From assembly GCA_902784615.1 (NCBI GenBank), contig CACZVN010000015.1:59937-123936 (forward strand): a stretch of 64,000 nt of DNA, read 5' to 3'. Below the pieces are notes generated by a model. The model was not told the origin of the DNA. It saw nothing but the letters and a program-made list of their open reading frames with translations, and did no database searches. This document shows, in pieces, positions 32,076-41,490 of the stretch. The DNA is from an uncultured Prevotellaceae bacterium (GTDB lineage Bacteria > Bacteroidota > Bacteroidia > Bacteroidales > Bacteroidaceae). Positions within the stretch are counted from its first letter, which is position 1; the number at the start of each line of letters is the position of its first letter. The translations under genes were made by a program, and so were the position numbers.

Positions 32076-33449
32076 ATGACACTGATCAAATCTATTTCAG
32101 GTATCCGCGGCACCATCGGAGGCCACACTGGTGACACCCTCAACCCGTTGGATATCGTTAAGTTCACGACTGCATACGCCCAGTTTATTGGCGGCAAGAA
32201 GATCGTAGTAGGCCGTGATGGCCGAATCTCAGGTGCCATGGTGCGCGACGTAGTCTGTGGCACCCTCACGGGCATGGGCTATGATGTCATTGACATTGGC
32301 TATGCCACAACACCGACCACCGAACTGGCTGTCCGCATGGCAGGTGCCGACGGTGGTATCATCATCACCGCCTCGCATAACCCCCGCCAGTGGAATGCCC
32401 TGAAGTTGCTCAACCGCGAAGGTGAGTTCCTGACAGCAGCCGACGGTGCAGAGGTGCTCCGTATGGCAGAAGAAGAGAAATTCAACTACGCCGAGGTCGA
32501 TCATCTTGGTAAGGTGACTATCGACGATACGTTTAACCGTCGTCATATCGATGCCGTGCTCGCTCTGAATCTCGTCGATGTTGAGGGCATCCGCCAGCGC
32601 AAGTTCCGCGTCTGTGCCGATACCATCAACTCCGTGGGTGGCATCATCCTCCCTGAGTTGTTCCAGGCTCTGGGTGTCGATTACGAGATCCTTAACGGAG
32701 ACTGCACAGGTGATTTCGCTCATAACCCCGAACCTCTGGAGAAGAATCTGCAGGGCATCATGGACAAGATGAAACAGGGTGGTTTCGATCTGGGCATCGT
32801 GGTTGATCCTGATGTGGATCGTCTGGCCTTTATCTGTGAGGATGGTAAGATGTTTGGTGAAGAATACACGCTCGTCAGTGTGGCTGACTACGTACTGACC
32901 CATACCCCAGGCAATACCGTTTCTAATCTGAGTAGTACGCGCGCCCTGCGCGACGTCACGCAGAAGCACGGTGGCCAATACACAACCGCAGCCGTGGGTG
33001 AGGTGAACGTCACTACGAAGATGAAGGAAGTGGGAGCCGTTATCGGTGGTGAAGGCAATGGTGGTGTCATCTATCCTGAAAGCCACTACGGTCGTGATGC
33101 CCTCGTAGGTATCGCCCTGTTCCTCTCCTCGCTCGCCCAGAAGGGTTGCACCGTTTCTGAGTTGCGCAAGACCTTCCCTGACTATCAGATTGCGAAGAAC
33201 CGTATCGACCTCACACCCGAGACCGATGTTGATGCCATCCTCGTGAAGGTGAAGGAGATGTTTGCCAAGGACAACAGCGCCGTCGTCAACGATATTGACG
33301 GTGTAAAAATCGACTTCCCCGACCGTTGGGTACACCTGCGCAAGTCTAACACGGAGCCCATCATTCGCGTCTATAGTGAGGCGCAGACCATGGCTCAGGC
33401 CGATGACCTCGGAAAACAACTGATGCAAGTAGTTTACGACATGCAATAA
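32076..33449 (+). CDS. glmM: Phosphoglucosamine mutase / phosphohexomutase
   Basis: A 457-residue alpha-D-phosphohexomutase. It interconverts the 6- and 1-phosphates of glucosamine (or mannose/glucose) for peptidoglycan and LPS precursors. Visible motifs are the phosphoserine loop ITASHNPRQWNAL near residue 95, the metal loop DPDVDRL near 245, the sugar-binding GEGNGGVIYP near 328 and the phosphate-binding RKSNTEPIIRVYSEA near 425. GlmM is favoured over ManB by the essential-gene context, but specificity is not proven. Confidence 0.85.
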   Translation: MTLIKSISGIRGTIGGHTGDTLNPLDIVKFTTAYAQFIGGKKIVVGRDGRISGAMVRDVVCGTLTGMGYDVIDIGYATTPTTELAVRMAGADGGIIITASHNPRQWNALKLLNREGEFLTAADGAEVLRMAEEEKFNYAEVDHLGKVTIDDTFNRRHIDAVLALNLVDVEGIRQRKFRVCADTINSVGGIILPELFQALGVDYEILNGDCTGDFAHNPEPLEKNLQGIMDKMKQGGFDLGIVVDPDVDRLAFICEDGKMFGEEYTLVSVADYVLTHTPGNTVSNLSSTRALRDVTQKHGGQYTTAAVGEVNVTTKMKEVGAVIGGEGNGGVIYPESHYGRDALVGIALFLSSLAQKGCTVSELRKTFPDYQIAKNRIDLTPETDVDAILVKVKEMFAKDNSAVVNDIDGVKIDFPDRWVHLRKSNTEPIIRVYSEAQTMAQADDLGKQLMQVVYDMQ

Positions 33450-33485
33450 ATTTTAAAGGGTGCCAATTGGCACCCTTTAAAATTT
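33448..33485. terminator. Bidirectional terminator, perfect 38-bp palindrome
   Basis: The two 19-base halves are exactly complementary around CCAATTGG and carry TTTAAAATTT tails, so each strand ends in T-rich RNA. The stop codons of glmM and of the convergent DUF2490 gene touch or lie in the stem. Confidence 0.92.
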
Positions 33486-34256
33486 AAACTTATATCCTAC
33501 TCCGATAAGGTGAGTATTGGGTTCGTTGTCGTCATCATCGTTGCGGACATTCTGGTAGCGATAGAAGGCACCGAGGCTGTGCTGTTTGGAGAGTTTCCAA
33601 TCTACACCAGCGGTGTAGCGCACCTTCTGGAGGCTCCAGGCGTTGAACAGTTCAACGTTGGCATAAGGGGTAACGGCGAGGCCTTTCTTGTCGTACTCGA
33701 TTTGCAGTCGGCTACGAAGCACATTCTTTCCCTTACCGTTATAGGTCTTCTCCTTGCCATCGTAGGCATTGTCAAGATAACTCCAACGCTCACTGACGGT
33801 GTGCGAAGGACGATAGGTGTATTGCCAGCGCTCTCGCAGGGAGAAACGGAAGTCACCAAAAAGTTTCTTGTCAAATGTCAGAGAGACATTGAAGCGATGG
33901 CGAGGTGCCCAATACTGAGCGCACTTCTTAGGATCACCAGCATTAGCATCGCCATCTATCACGGCATCATCAGTAGCTTCGTAATAACTGATCTTCTCAT
34001 TATTATCATAGAGGAAATTATAGCCAGCCGAGGCCTTGAGCCACTTAGTGAGCTTATAATCGATACCAAGACCCACAGCCCAGCGATCGCTGGTCTTGGT
34101 GTTATCGCGGGTACGGTATTCACCCTCAAGACTCAGCGAGAACTCCTTGCTAAGTTTCTTCTGTGCCTCCAGAGAGAAGTCAAGACCGAAGTCATCTTTC
34201 TGAGCCTGTGCTGCCAACGGCAACACCATCATCAGAAACACGAAAACCTTTTTCAT
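33477..34256 (-). CDS. DUF2490 outer membrane beta-barrel protein
   Basis: 259 residues with signal peptide MKKVFVFLMMVLPLAAQA. The rest is alternating beta-strands (SLSLEGEYRTRDN, WLKASAGYNFLYDN, LGAFYRYQNVRND) ending in a terminal Phe (GVGYKFKF), as expected for a DUF2490 barrel of about 10-12 strands. It begins one base after the DUF4956 stop and is the last gene of the xth-VTC-DUF4956 unit. Role unknown; export of the polymer made upstream is a possibility. Confidence 0.78.
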   Translation of the reverse strand: MKKVFVFLMMVLPLAAQAQKDDFGLDFSLEAQKKLSKEFSLSLEGEYRTRDNTKTSDRWAVGLGIDYKLTKWLKASAGYNFLYDNNEKISYYEATDDAVIDGDANAGDPKKCAQYWAPRHRFNVSLTFDKKLFGDFRFSLRERWQYTYRPSHTVSERWSYLDNAYDGKEKTYNGKGKNVLRSRLQIEYDKKGLAVTPYANVELFNAWSLQKVRYTAGVDWKLSKQHSLGAFYRYQNVRNDDDDNEPNTHLIGVGYKFKF

Positions 34257-34257
34257 A

Positions 34258-34911
34258 TTAGAATTCCTTTAACTGATCCTTGGAGAACTTCAGGTTGCTG
34301 CCCACGGTAGAAGACTCTCCCTCGTAGGTCACACGGATCATGGCCATATCGCGGAGGAAATCAACGGAGCCAATATCCACCTTCACCACCTTCAGTCCCA
34401 GACGCTTCTCGAGGTCAGCGATGAGTTCCTCACGACGCTCAGGAGTAATCAGCTCGATACGGTCATACTGAATGAGTTTTGTGGGATTGGTCTTCAGGTG
34501 CATCTCACAGAGCCATACGGCGAGGATGATAACAAGGTTGGTAACAATCACCTCGAAATAAGGAAGGTTGACGGAGACTGCATTCACCAGCGAGAGGGCG
34601 ATGATGACGAAGAGGTAGGTCATCTCGCGCACAGGCATCGTGTCCGTACGATAACGCATGATAGAGAAAATACCGAAGAGTCCGATACCCACACCCATCG
34701 ATGTCTTGCCTTTCATATCCTCCAGCACGAAGATCATGAAGAAGACGATGAAGAAGATGGCGACGGAGATCAGCATAAACGTGAAGTAGAAGTCACGACG
34801 CTTACTCTTCTGATAATACAGACGGTCGATGATAAACCACGTAGCCACCACATTGATGAGCAGGCGGATAAACATCATCAGGAAGTCGGAAGACAAAATG
34901 AAAAAATCCAT
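34258..34911 (-). CDS. DUF4956 membrane protein
   Basis: 217 residues. There are four hydrophobic segments in the first 135 residues (for example FYFTFMLISVAIFFIVFFMI), with the conserved loop GVGIGLFGIFSIMRYRTD. A cytoplasmic C-terminal domain (ELIADLEKRLGLKVVKVDIG) follows. This is the DUF4956 pattern, a family found beside VTC-type polyphosphate polymerases. It lies 18 bases after the polymerase gene. Confidence 0.82.
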   Translation of the reverse strand: MDFFILSSDFLMMFIRLLINVVATWFIIDRLYYQKSKRRDFYFTFMLISVAIFFIVFFMIFVLEDMKGKTSMGVGIGLFGIFSIMRYRTDTMPVREMTYLFVIIALSLVNAVSVNLPYFEVIVTNLVIILAVWLCEMHLKTNPTKLIQYDRIELITPERREELIADLEKRLGLKVVKVDIGSVDFLRDMAMIRVTYEGESSTVGSNLKFSKDQLKEF

Positions 34912-34929
34912 AATTATTTATATTACTGT

Positions 34930-35715
34930 TTACTTATTCATAAATCGCTCGATGCTATGCAGACGAGGCTTGATACGATTACGGCGCAGATCGTCGTTGG
35001 TAAATGCCGAGCCGATGACGTATTTCGAGAACCCGTGAGGGAAGATGCGCAACTGGAGCAGTTTACTGAGGATAGGTGATGGCTTCAGTCCATCGCGCTT
35101 CAGTTCGATGATCACGATATTACCCATATCGCGATCGATGCCTGTGGCAATATTGTGGAAGCGCAGGTGCGTGTCGATGGTAAGGCGCTCGGTCTTACCC
35201 TTATTCACGAGGGTGATACGGTCGAAGCGGTTCTCAATCTGCTGTGTCATCGACAATGGCTCATAGCGCAGGTGTTCGCGCAGGAAATCGTCGTAGGCAA
35301 CGAACTGCTCATCCTGACGCTTAAACAGGATGGTATGGTCAGGGTTCAGCGCATCAAAACCCTCCATCGCCATACGCTTTTTCTTCGTACGCCCGTGGTT
35401 GTTCTTCGTCTTCACCTCAAGGAAGTTCAGTCCTGCATCCACATAAGAACGGATGCGCAGCTTCTGACGCACCAGATGACCGGCCTCGTGACGGTTATAC
35501 ATCGCACAGTCGGCCGTATCGAAATAGAGCGTATAATAAGGTGAGATGCGCAGACCACCTGTCTCCTGTACGTAATAGTCATCTTGGGCGATGGTCAGCA
35601 ACTGCTTCAGCACGGGCACCGTCGTTACAAACTTGGTGTCTATGCGGTTCATCAGCCGGATGTCTTTCATCTCCTCCAGCGTGATGGGGTCATAGCGGTT
35701 CAGGATATCCTGCAT
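34930..35715 (-). CDS. VTC-domain polyphosphate polymerase
   Basis: A 261-residue protein consisting of one VTC tunnel-fold domain, which in VTC4 polymerises ATP gamma-phosphate into polyphosphate. Charged tunnel motifs are in place: RIDTKFVT near residue 25, KLRIRSYVD near 88, FLEVKTKNNHGRTKKKR near 100-116, ENRFDRI and the C-terminal IIELKRDG with the catalytic Glu-x-Lys. No SPX or transmembrane part is fused, so membrane attachment probably comes from DUF4956. It starts 2 bases after the xth stop. Confidence 0.85.
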   Translation of the reverse strand: MQDILNRYDPITLEEMKDIRLMNRIDTKFVTTVPVLKQLLTIAQDDYYVQETGGLRISPYYTLYFDTADCAMYNRHEAGHLVRQKLRIRSYVDAGLNFLEVKTKNNHGRTKKKRMAMEGFDALNPDHTILFKRQDEQFVAYDDFLREHLRYEPLSMTQQIENRFDRITLVNKGKTERLTIDTHLRFHNIATGIDRDMGNIVIIELKRDGLKPSPILSKLLQLRIFPHGFSKYVIGSAFTNDDLRRNRIKPRLHSIERFMNK

Positions 35716-35717
35716 AG

Positions 35718-36473
35718 TTAAAGTCTAATCGTCAGTTCCACGGGACAGTGGTCGCTGCCGAATATCTCCGTATGGATCTTGGCGTCGTCGAGGTGCTCGC
35801 GCAGACGGTCTGATATCACGAAGTAATCGATGCGCCAGCCCGCATTCTTCTCACGGGCCTGAAAACGGTACGACCACCACGAGTATTTCACCTCCTCGGG
35901 ATACTTATAGCGGAACGTGTCCGTGAAGCCACAGGCCAGCAGGTCGCTGAACTTTTCGCGTTCCTCGTCCGTAAAGCCTGCATTATGACGGTTGGTCTTG
36001 GGATTCTTGATATCGATCTCCTCGTGGGCCACGTTCAGGTCACCACAGAGGATCACGGGTTTCTTCGCATCGAGTTTCTTCAGATAGCCACGGAAGGCAT
36101 CCTCCCACGACATACGGTATTCAAGACGCTTCAGCCCGTCCTGCGAGTTTGGCGTGTAGCAACAAACGAGATAGAACTCCTCCATCTCAAGCGTCACCAC
36201 CCTACCCTCGTGGTCGTGCAGATCCACGCCGATGCCATAGTTCACGCTCAGCGGCTGGTGCTTCGTGAAGATCGCCGTACCAGAATAGCCTTTCTTCTCA
36301 GCATAGTTCCAGTAACTCTGGTATCCCTCAAAGGCGAGGTCGAGTTGTCCCTCCTGCATCTTCGTCTCCTGCAGACAGAAGAAATCGGCATCCAGCGACT
36401 TGAAAATCTCACTGAAGCCCTTGCCCTCACAAGCACGGAGTCCGTTCACGTTCCAACTGACAAATTTCATCAT
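35718..36473 (-). CDS. xth: Exodeoxyribonuclease III
   Basis: A 251-residue AP endonuclease/3'-5' exonuclease for base-excision repair. Motifs are VSWNVNGLRA (Asn), CLQETKMQEGQLD (metal-binding Glu), CGDLNVAHEEIDI (catalytic Asp and Asn) and the C-terminal GSDHCPVELTI (Asp-His pair). The start is one of two adjacent ATGs (36473 or 36470); the longer frame reaching 36530 crosses the promoter. It is the first gene before the polyphosphate unit, an odd partner. Confidence 0.93.
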   Translation of the reverse strand: MMKFVSWNVNGLRACEGKGFSEIFKSLDADFFCLQETKMQEGQLDLAFEGYQSYWNYAEKKGYSGTAIFTKHQPLSVNYGIGVDLHDHEGRVVTLEMEEFYLVCCYTPNSQDGLKRLEYRMSWEDAFRGYLKKLDAKKPVILCGDLNVAHEEIDIKNPKTNRHNAGFTDEEREKFSDLLACGFTDTFRYKYPEEVKYSWWSYRFQAREKNAGWRIDYFVISDRLREHLDDAKIHTEIFGSDHCPVELTIRL

Positions 36474-36490
36474 TTTTGCGAATTTGAGCG

Positions 36491-36498
36491 CAAAGGTA
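36491..36498 (-). promoter_or_regulatory. -7 promoter element of the xth-VTC-DUF4956-DUF2490 operon
   Basis: TACCTTTG on minus, 17 bases before the xth ATG at 36473. Confidence 0.65.
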
Positions 36499-36540
36499 AT
36501 AAAAAAGCCACATATTTCGATGATTCTCACAGATTATTTA

Positions 36541-36548
36541 TATCTTTG
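36541..36548 (+). promoter_or_regulatory. -7 promoter element of the ABC exporter operon
   Basis: TATCTTTG, 44 bases before the ATG at 36593. It is divergent from the xth promoter. Confidence 0.65.
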
Positions 36549-36592
36549 CAACGAAATGTAACAGTTTTGTCATCAAATCGCCATAAAACTAG

Positions 36593-38359
36593 ATGCTTAA
36601 GACGCTCATCCGACAGATCAAAGGCTACAAGACCGCCACTATCCTCACGCCCGTGTGGACGGCGCTCGAGGTGTTGATGGACGTGCTCATCCCCTATGTG
36701 ACGGCCTCATTGATCGACGAGGGCATCAATACCGGCGATATGCAGAACGTGTATTTCTACGGCACCATCATGCTGGGTATGGCACTGATGAGCATGGTGT
36801 TTGGCGTTCTCGGAGGACGCTGCTCCGCCTACGCATCGACGGGTTTTGCGGCCAACCTGCGCTCAGCGATGTATCGTAACATCCAGCGACTGGCCTTCTC
36901 GGATATCGACAAATACGCCATCTCAGGACTGATCACCCGTATGACCACCGACGTGAACTCGCTGCAGAGTGCATTCCAGCAGATACTGGGAATCAGCGTG
37001 CGAGCCCCCTTCAAACTGGTGTTATCGATCCTGATGTGCCTCGTCATCGATGCCCGACTGTCGCTGGTGTTCCTCATAGCCCTGGTGATCCTGAGTTTCT
37101 CCCTCTACCATATCATCTCCCGGGTAGCCCGCCTGTTCCAACAGGTGTTTGTGAAATACGACGAACTGAACCAGAGCGTGCAGGAGAATATCACGGGCAT
37201 CCGACTGGTGAAGGCCTTCGTGCGCGAGGACTATGAGAACCAGAAATTCTCGAAGGCTGCCGAGGGCCTATATAAATTATATGTACGCGCGGAGAGTCTG
37301 ATGGCCTGGAACCATCCTATCATGAACATGGTGGTCTATGGCTGTATCATCGCCCTGTCGTGGTTGGGTGCCCACTATATCGTGGAGGGTACGCTGACCA
37401 CTGGCGAACTGACCTCGCTGTTCTCCTATGTCATGTCGATCCTGATGTCGCTGATGATGCTCTCGATGATCTTCGTGACACTCACCCAGAGTGCCGCCTC
37501 AGCCAAGCGCGTGGCAGAGATCATCGAGGAGGAGCCTGATATCGTGAACCCCGAGCAGCCTGTCTATGAGATCGCCGACGGCACCGTCGAGTTCAGAGGT
37601 GTCCGCTTCGACTATGCGCGCCCCACCCCAGGCAAGTCCCGTCGCTCAGCCCTCTATAACGTGAGTTTCCAGATCAACAGTGGCGAAACCATCGGCGTCA
37701 TCGGAGGTACGGGCTCAGGAAAATCCTCACTCGTCAACCTCGTATCCCGCCTCTACGACGTCACACAGGGCGAGGTACTCGTGGGCGGCCGGAACGTAAA
37801 GGACTACGACCTCACGGCACTGCGAAACAATGTCAGTGTGGTACTCCAGAACAATATCCTCTTCTCGGGCACGATCCTCGACAACCTGCGCTGGGGAAAC
37901 CATGAGGCCACGGAGGAGGATTGCAAGAGGGCCTGCCACCTGGCCTGTGCCGATGAGTTCATCGAACAGATGCCCGAGGGCTACAACACCCACATCGAAC
38001 AGGGAGGCACCAATGTCAGCGGAGGTCAGAAGCAGCGTCTCTGCATCGCCCGTGCCCTGCTGAAACAACCCAAGATCCTCGTGCTCGACGACTCCACCTC
38101 GGCCTGTGACACGGAGACCGACGAGAAGATCCGCAAGGCCATACATACCCAACTGCCTGAAATGACCAAGATCATCATCGCCCAGCGCATCTCGAGTGTG
38201 GAGCGTTGCGACCGTATTATCGTGATGGACAATGGTATCGTCACAGGCTTCGACACCCACGAGAACCTGCTGAAGACGAACACGCTCTACCAAGAGATCT
38301 GTGCCATCCAGAAGGCCGACAAGGGCGACTTCGATAAACCGGAAGGAGGTGCAGCATGA
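36593..38359 (+). CDS. ABC exporter half-transporter with degenerate Walker B Glu
   Basis: 588 residues: a six-helix type IV exporter membrane domain (about 15-310), then an ATPase domain with Walker A GGTGSGKSS, signature VSGGQKQRL and Walker B ILVLDDSTSA. The base after Walker B is Asp, not the catalytic Glu, so this subunit contributes the non-consensus site of a heterodimer. It overlaps the next gene by ATGA. The partner and layout resemble BmrCD/TM287-288 drug or lipid exporters; substrate unknown. Confidence 0.9.
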   Translation: MLKTLIRQIKGYKTATILTPVWTALEVLMDVLIPYVTASLIDEGINTGDMQNVYFYGTIMLGMALMSMVFGVLGGRCSAYASTGFAANLRSAMYRNIQRLAFSDIDKYAISGLITRMTTDVNSLQSAFQQILGISVRAPFKLVLSILMCLVIDARLSLVFLIALVILSFSLYHIISRVARLFQQVFVKYDELNQSVQENITGIRLVKAFVREDYENQKFSKAAEGLYKLYVRAESLMAWNHPIMNMVVYGCIIALSWLGAHYIVEGTLTTGELTSLFSYVMSILMSLMMLSMIFVTLTQSAASAKRVAEIIEEEPDIVNPEQPVYEIADGTVEFRGVRFDYARPTPGKSRRSALYNVSFQINSGETIGVIGGTGSGKSSLVNLVSRLYDVTQGEVLVGGRNVKDYDLTALRNNVSVVLQNNILFSGTILDNLRWGNHEATEEDCKRACHLACADEFIEQMPEGYNTHIEQGGTNVSGGQKQRLCIARALLKQPKILVLDDSTSACDTETDEKIRKAIHTQLPEMTKIIIAQRISSVERCDRIIVMDNGIVTGFDTHENLLKTNTLYQEICAIQKADKGDFDKPEGGAA

Positions 38360-40173
38360 GACAACCCAATTTCGGAGGACCACAAGCCCCCAGGGCACAG
38401 GCAGGATTCCAGAAGGCCAGCAAGCAACAGCGCGCCACGCTCTTGCGGATGTTCACCTTTGTCATGCGCCACTACAGGTGGTCCATCGTCGTGGTGCTGG
38501 CCTGTGTGTTCATCTCCTCCATCACCTCGCTCATCTCCTCACTGTTCACCAAGACACTGATCGACGACTATATCGTACCCCTCACGCAGGTCGAGAATCC
38601 CCAGTACCAGTCGCTGGCACAGACGTTGTTCAAGTTGGGACTCGTCCTCTTCTTCGGCACGGTCTGCTCCTATACCTACAACCGTCTGATGATCCACATC
38701 AGCCAAGGCACGATGCTGCGCCTGAGGAAGACCATCTTCGAGAAGATGCAGCACCTGCCCATCAAGTATTTCGACCAGCGCTCCCATGGCGATATCATGT
38801 CGGTCTATACCAACGACGTCGATTCACTGCGCCAGATGATATCCACGGCCATGGCCCAGGTATTCTCGTCTGTCATCACCATCGTGGCCACCTTCACGTC
38901 GATGATAGTCATGAGCATCCCGCTGACGGTGGTGAGTGTCCTCATGGCCGTCGTGATGGCCGTGACCACCACCCAACTGGGCAAGCGCTCGCGCAACTAC
39001 TTCCGTGCCCAACAGCAACGACTGGCTGGTGTCAACGGCTTCATCGAGGAGATGCTCACGGGTCAGAAGGTGGTGAAGATCTTCTGTCACGAGGAGCAGG
39101 CCATCAGCAAGTTCGAGGATATCAACGAACAGTTGCGCACCTCGGCCTGCAGCGCCAACCGCATTGCCAACATCGTGATGCCCGTCAATGGCGGTATCAG
39201 CAACTTCGGCTTCGTGCTGCTCGCCGTGGTAGGCGCCACGCTGGCCATCAACCCCTCCGTAGCCATGGTGTCGCTGGGAACGGTGGTTGCCTTCCTACAA
39301 CTGAACAAGAGTTTCACGCGTCCCATCTCCCAGGTGAGCCAGCAGATCAACTCCGTGCTCAACGCCTCGGTGGGAGCCGAGCGCGTGTTTGCCTTAGGCG
39401 ATGCCGAGCCAGAGATTGATGAGGGCAAGACCATCCTGGAGCATCCCCAGGGCGATGTCGATTTCAAGGATGTCGATTTCGGCTATACCTCCGAGAAACA
39501 GGTGCTCTACGACATCGACATCAACACCAACCCCGGTCAGAAGATTGCCTTCGTAGGTGGCACGGGCGCAGGCAAGACCACCATCATCAACCTCATCAAC
39601 CGCTTCTACGAGATCCAGCAGGGGCGCATCCTCTACGACGGCATCCCCATCACCGAGATCTCGAAGCAGAGCCTCCGCAAGTCGATGAGCATCGTGCTCC
39701 AGGAGACCCATCTCTTCTCGGGCACCGTCCTCGACAATATCCGCTACGGCAAACTCAACGCCACCGACGAGGAGTGTATGCAGGCCGCACGCTTGGTGGG
39801 TGCCGAGAATTTCATCCGTCGTCTGCCCAACAGTTACCAGACGCTGCTCATCAGCGACGGTGGCAACCTCTCTCAGGGCGAGCGCCAACTCATCGCCATT
39901 GCCCGAGCCGCCGTCTCAAATCCCCCTGTGCTCATCCTCGACGAGGCCACCAGCAGCATCGACACCCGCACGGAGACCCTCGTACAACGGGGCATGGACA
40001 CTCTGATGCAAGGGCGCACCACATTCGTCATCGCCCACCGCCTCTCCACTGTCCGCAATGCCGACCTCATCATCGTCCTCGACCACGGCCGCATCATCGA
40101 ACAGGGTACCCACGACCAACTCCTCCAGTTGAGGGGAAAGTACTACCAGCTCTACACTGGTAACGAGATATAA
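38356..40173 (+). CDS. ABC exporter half-transporter with consensus ATPase site
   Basis: 605 residues with a Pro/Gln-rich soluble N-terminus (about 35 residues), a six-helix membrane domain (to about 340), then Walker A GGTGAGKTT, signature LSQGERQLI and Walker B VLILDEATSS with the catalytic Glu. Together with the preceding subunit this makes a heterodimeric exporter. An AGGAGGT sequence ending 7 bases before the ATG is a strong Shine-Dalgarno site, which is unusual in this window and may set the subunit ratio. Confidence 0.9.
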   Translation: MRQPNFGGPQAPRAQAGFQKASKQQRATLLRMFTFVMRHYRWSIVVVLACVFISSITSLISSLFTKTLIDDYIVPLTQVENPQYQSLAQTLFKLGLVLFFGTVCSYTYNRLMIHISQGTMLRLRKTIFEKMQHLPIKYFDQRSHGDIMSVYTNDVDSLRQMISTAMAQVFSSVITIVATFTSMIVMSIPLTVVSVLMAVVMAVTTTQLGKRSRNYFRAQQQRLAGVNGFIEEMLTGQKVVKIFCHEEQAISKFEDINEQLRTSACSANRIANIVMPVNGGISNFGFVLLAVVGATLAINPSVAMVSLGTVVAFLQLNKSFTRPISQVSQQINSVLNASVGAERVFALGDAEPEIDEGKTILEHPQGDVDFKDVDFGYTSEKQVLYDIDINTNPGQKIAFVGGTGAGKTTIINLINRFYEIQQGRILYDGIPITEISKQSLRKSMSIVLQETHLFSGTVLDNIRYGKLNATDEECMQAARLVGAENFIRRLPNSYQTLLISDGGNLSQGERQLIAIARAAVSNPPVLILDEATSSIDTRTETLVQRGMDTLMQGRTTFVIAHRLSTVRNADLIIVLDHGRIIEQGTHDQLLQLRGKYYQLYTGNEI

Positions 40174-40175
40174 TA

Positions 40176-40214
40176 AACAAATAACCCCAACCAATTGGCT
40201 GGGGTTATTGTTTG
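40176..40214. terminator. Bidirectional terminator, ABC exporter / ribH
   Basis: AATAACCCCA pairs with TGGGGTTATT around ACCAATTGGC; A- and T-rich flanks serve both strands of a convergent pair. Confidence 0.88.
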
Positions 40215-40231
40215 TTTAGAACTCCATTGTT

Positions 40232-40708
40232 TTAGAACTTTGCCATTTTGATGGCTACAACGGCGCACTCATCACCTTTGTTACCGTGCTTGCCTCCTGC
40301 ACGATCCTTGGCCTGCTGGAGGTCGTTGGTGGTCAGGAGACCGTAGATGACGGGGATGTTGCTCGTGGCATTCATGCGGGCGACGCCCTCGGTGACACCC
40401 TGACAGATGTAATCGAAATGGGGGGTCTCGCCACGGATGACACAACCGAGGATGATGACGGCATCATAACCGTCGTTGAGCGTCATCTGGTGAGCACCGT
40501 AGATCAGCTCGAAGGAGCCGGGCACGGTCTTCACGTGGATGTTCTCGGGCAGGGCTCCGTGCTTCTCCAGGGTGGAGACGCAGCCCTCGAGCAGGGCTCC
40601 CGTGATCTCGGGATTCCACTCAGCCACGACGACACCGAAGATCATGTTCGACGCATCGGGCACTTTCGAGAAGTCGTAGTCGCTGAGGTTGTGGAGTGCT
40701 GTGGCCAT
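40232..40708 (-). CDS. ribH: 6,7-dimethyl-8-ribityllumazine synthase
   Basis: A 158-residue enzyme of riboflavin biosynthesis that condenses the ribityl-aminouracil with dihydroxybutanone phosphate; family members form 60-mers or pentamers. Motifs are [10 protein letters not shown] near residue 28, the substrate loop [11 protein letters not shown] near 65 and [15 protein letters not shown] near 90-104 with the catalytic His. It lies 4 bases after the TPR gene and is co-transcribed with it. Confidence 0.95.
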   Translation of the reverse strand: MATALHNLSDYDFSKVPDASNMIFGVVVAEWNPEITGALLEGCVSTLEKHGALPENIHVKTVPGSFELIYGAHQMTLNDGYDAVIILGCVIRGETPHFDYICQGVTEGVARMNATSNIPVIYGLLTTNDLQQAKDRAGGKHGNKGDECAVVAIKMAKF

Positions 40709-40712
40709 CGTA

Positions 40713-41393
40713 TTATTTTGCGGAAACGCGCTCGATGTATTCGTCGATGCGAGAGTACATCATCGAGTTGAAGTACTTCTCCTTCACCTGCTGATAGAGC
40801 TTCAGGGCCTCGTCGGCCTTACCCTGGCTCTCGAGGATCTCACCAGCCTGTACGAGGAAGGTGGGAGAGAGCGAGTTGTTGTCGGCCTTCTCGGCAGCCT
40901 TCTTCAGATGAGAGACGGCCTTGTCGAGCTGGTTCAGATGAGCGTAGGCATTGCCAAGGGCACCCTCAGCCACGGGGCTGATCATGGCGTCGTCGGCACC
41001 GTCGTACTTCTCGAGGTACTTCACGGCGTCATCCCACTTGTCGAGCTGTGCATTGCAGAGTCCGGCATAGAGGTTAGCCAGGTTACCGGCATCCGTGCTG
41101 CTGTACTCGTCGGCAAGTGCTACGAAACCCTTGTAACCAGCGCTGTCGCCTGTCAGGGCCTGCTGGAAGAGTCCCTGTGCGAAATACTCCTGACCCTTGG
41201 CGATGGCCGTGCTGGCCTTCTGCTCGTTGGGCTCAGAGATATAAGTCTTGTAAAGTACTGCACCGCCGATGATGACGACAATTGCCACTACGGCTGCGAT
41301 GATGGCCTTCTTGTACTTCAGGAAAAAGGCCTCGCTCTTGTTCAGGGTCTCCTCCATCGTGGGAGCTGCCTGCTGTTGATTCTTTGTTGCCAT
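40713..41393 (-). CDS. Membrane-anchored TPR protein (YfgM/BamD-like)
   Basis: 226 residues. A short cytoplasmic N-terminus, one membrane helix (residues about 29-50, [19 protein letters not shown]) and a periplasmic helical region with about four tetratricopeptide repeats ([39 protein letters not shown]). Such proteins act as scaffolds or periplasmic chaperone partners. Exact role unknown. It is the first gene before ribH. Confidence 0.75.
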   Translation of the reverse strand: MATKNQQQAAPTMEETLNKSEAFFLKYKKAIIAAVVAIVVIIGGAVLYKTYISEPNEQKASTAIAKGQEYFAQGLFQQALTGDSAGYKGFVALADEYSSTDAGNLANLYAGLCNAQLDKWDDAVKYLEKYDGADDAMISPVAEGALGNAYAHLNQLDKAVSHLKKAAEKADNNSLSPTFLVQAGEILESQGKADEALKLYQQVKEKYFNSMMYSRIDEYIERVSAK

Positions 41394-41427
41394 TATATTT
41401 TTTGTATTAATTTTCTGAAATCGCGTG

Positions 41428-41435
41428 CAAAGTTA
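41428..41435 (-). promoter_or_regulatory. -7 promoter element of the TPR-ribH operon
   Basis: TAACTTTG on minus, 34 bases before the TPR ATG. Confidence 0.65.
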
Positions 41436-41478
41436 CAATAAAAAAGTGAAAAACAAAAAGAAAATGCGAAAAAAACCG

Positions 41479-41486
41479 TACCTTTG
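41479..41486 (+). promoter_or_regulatory. -7 element of recF, leaderless layout
   Basis: TACCTTTG followed by CAGT and the recF ATG at 41491. The spacing leaves no untranslated leader. Confidence 0.7.
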
Positions 41487-41490
41487 CAGT

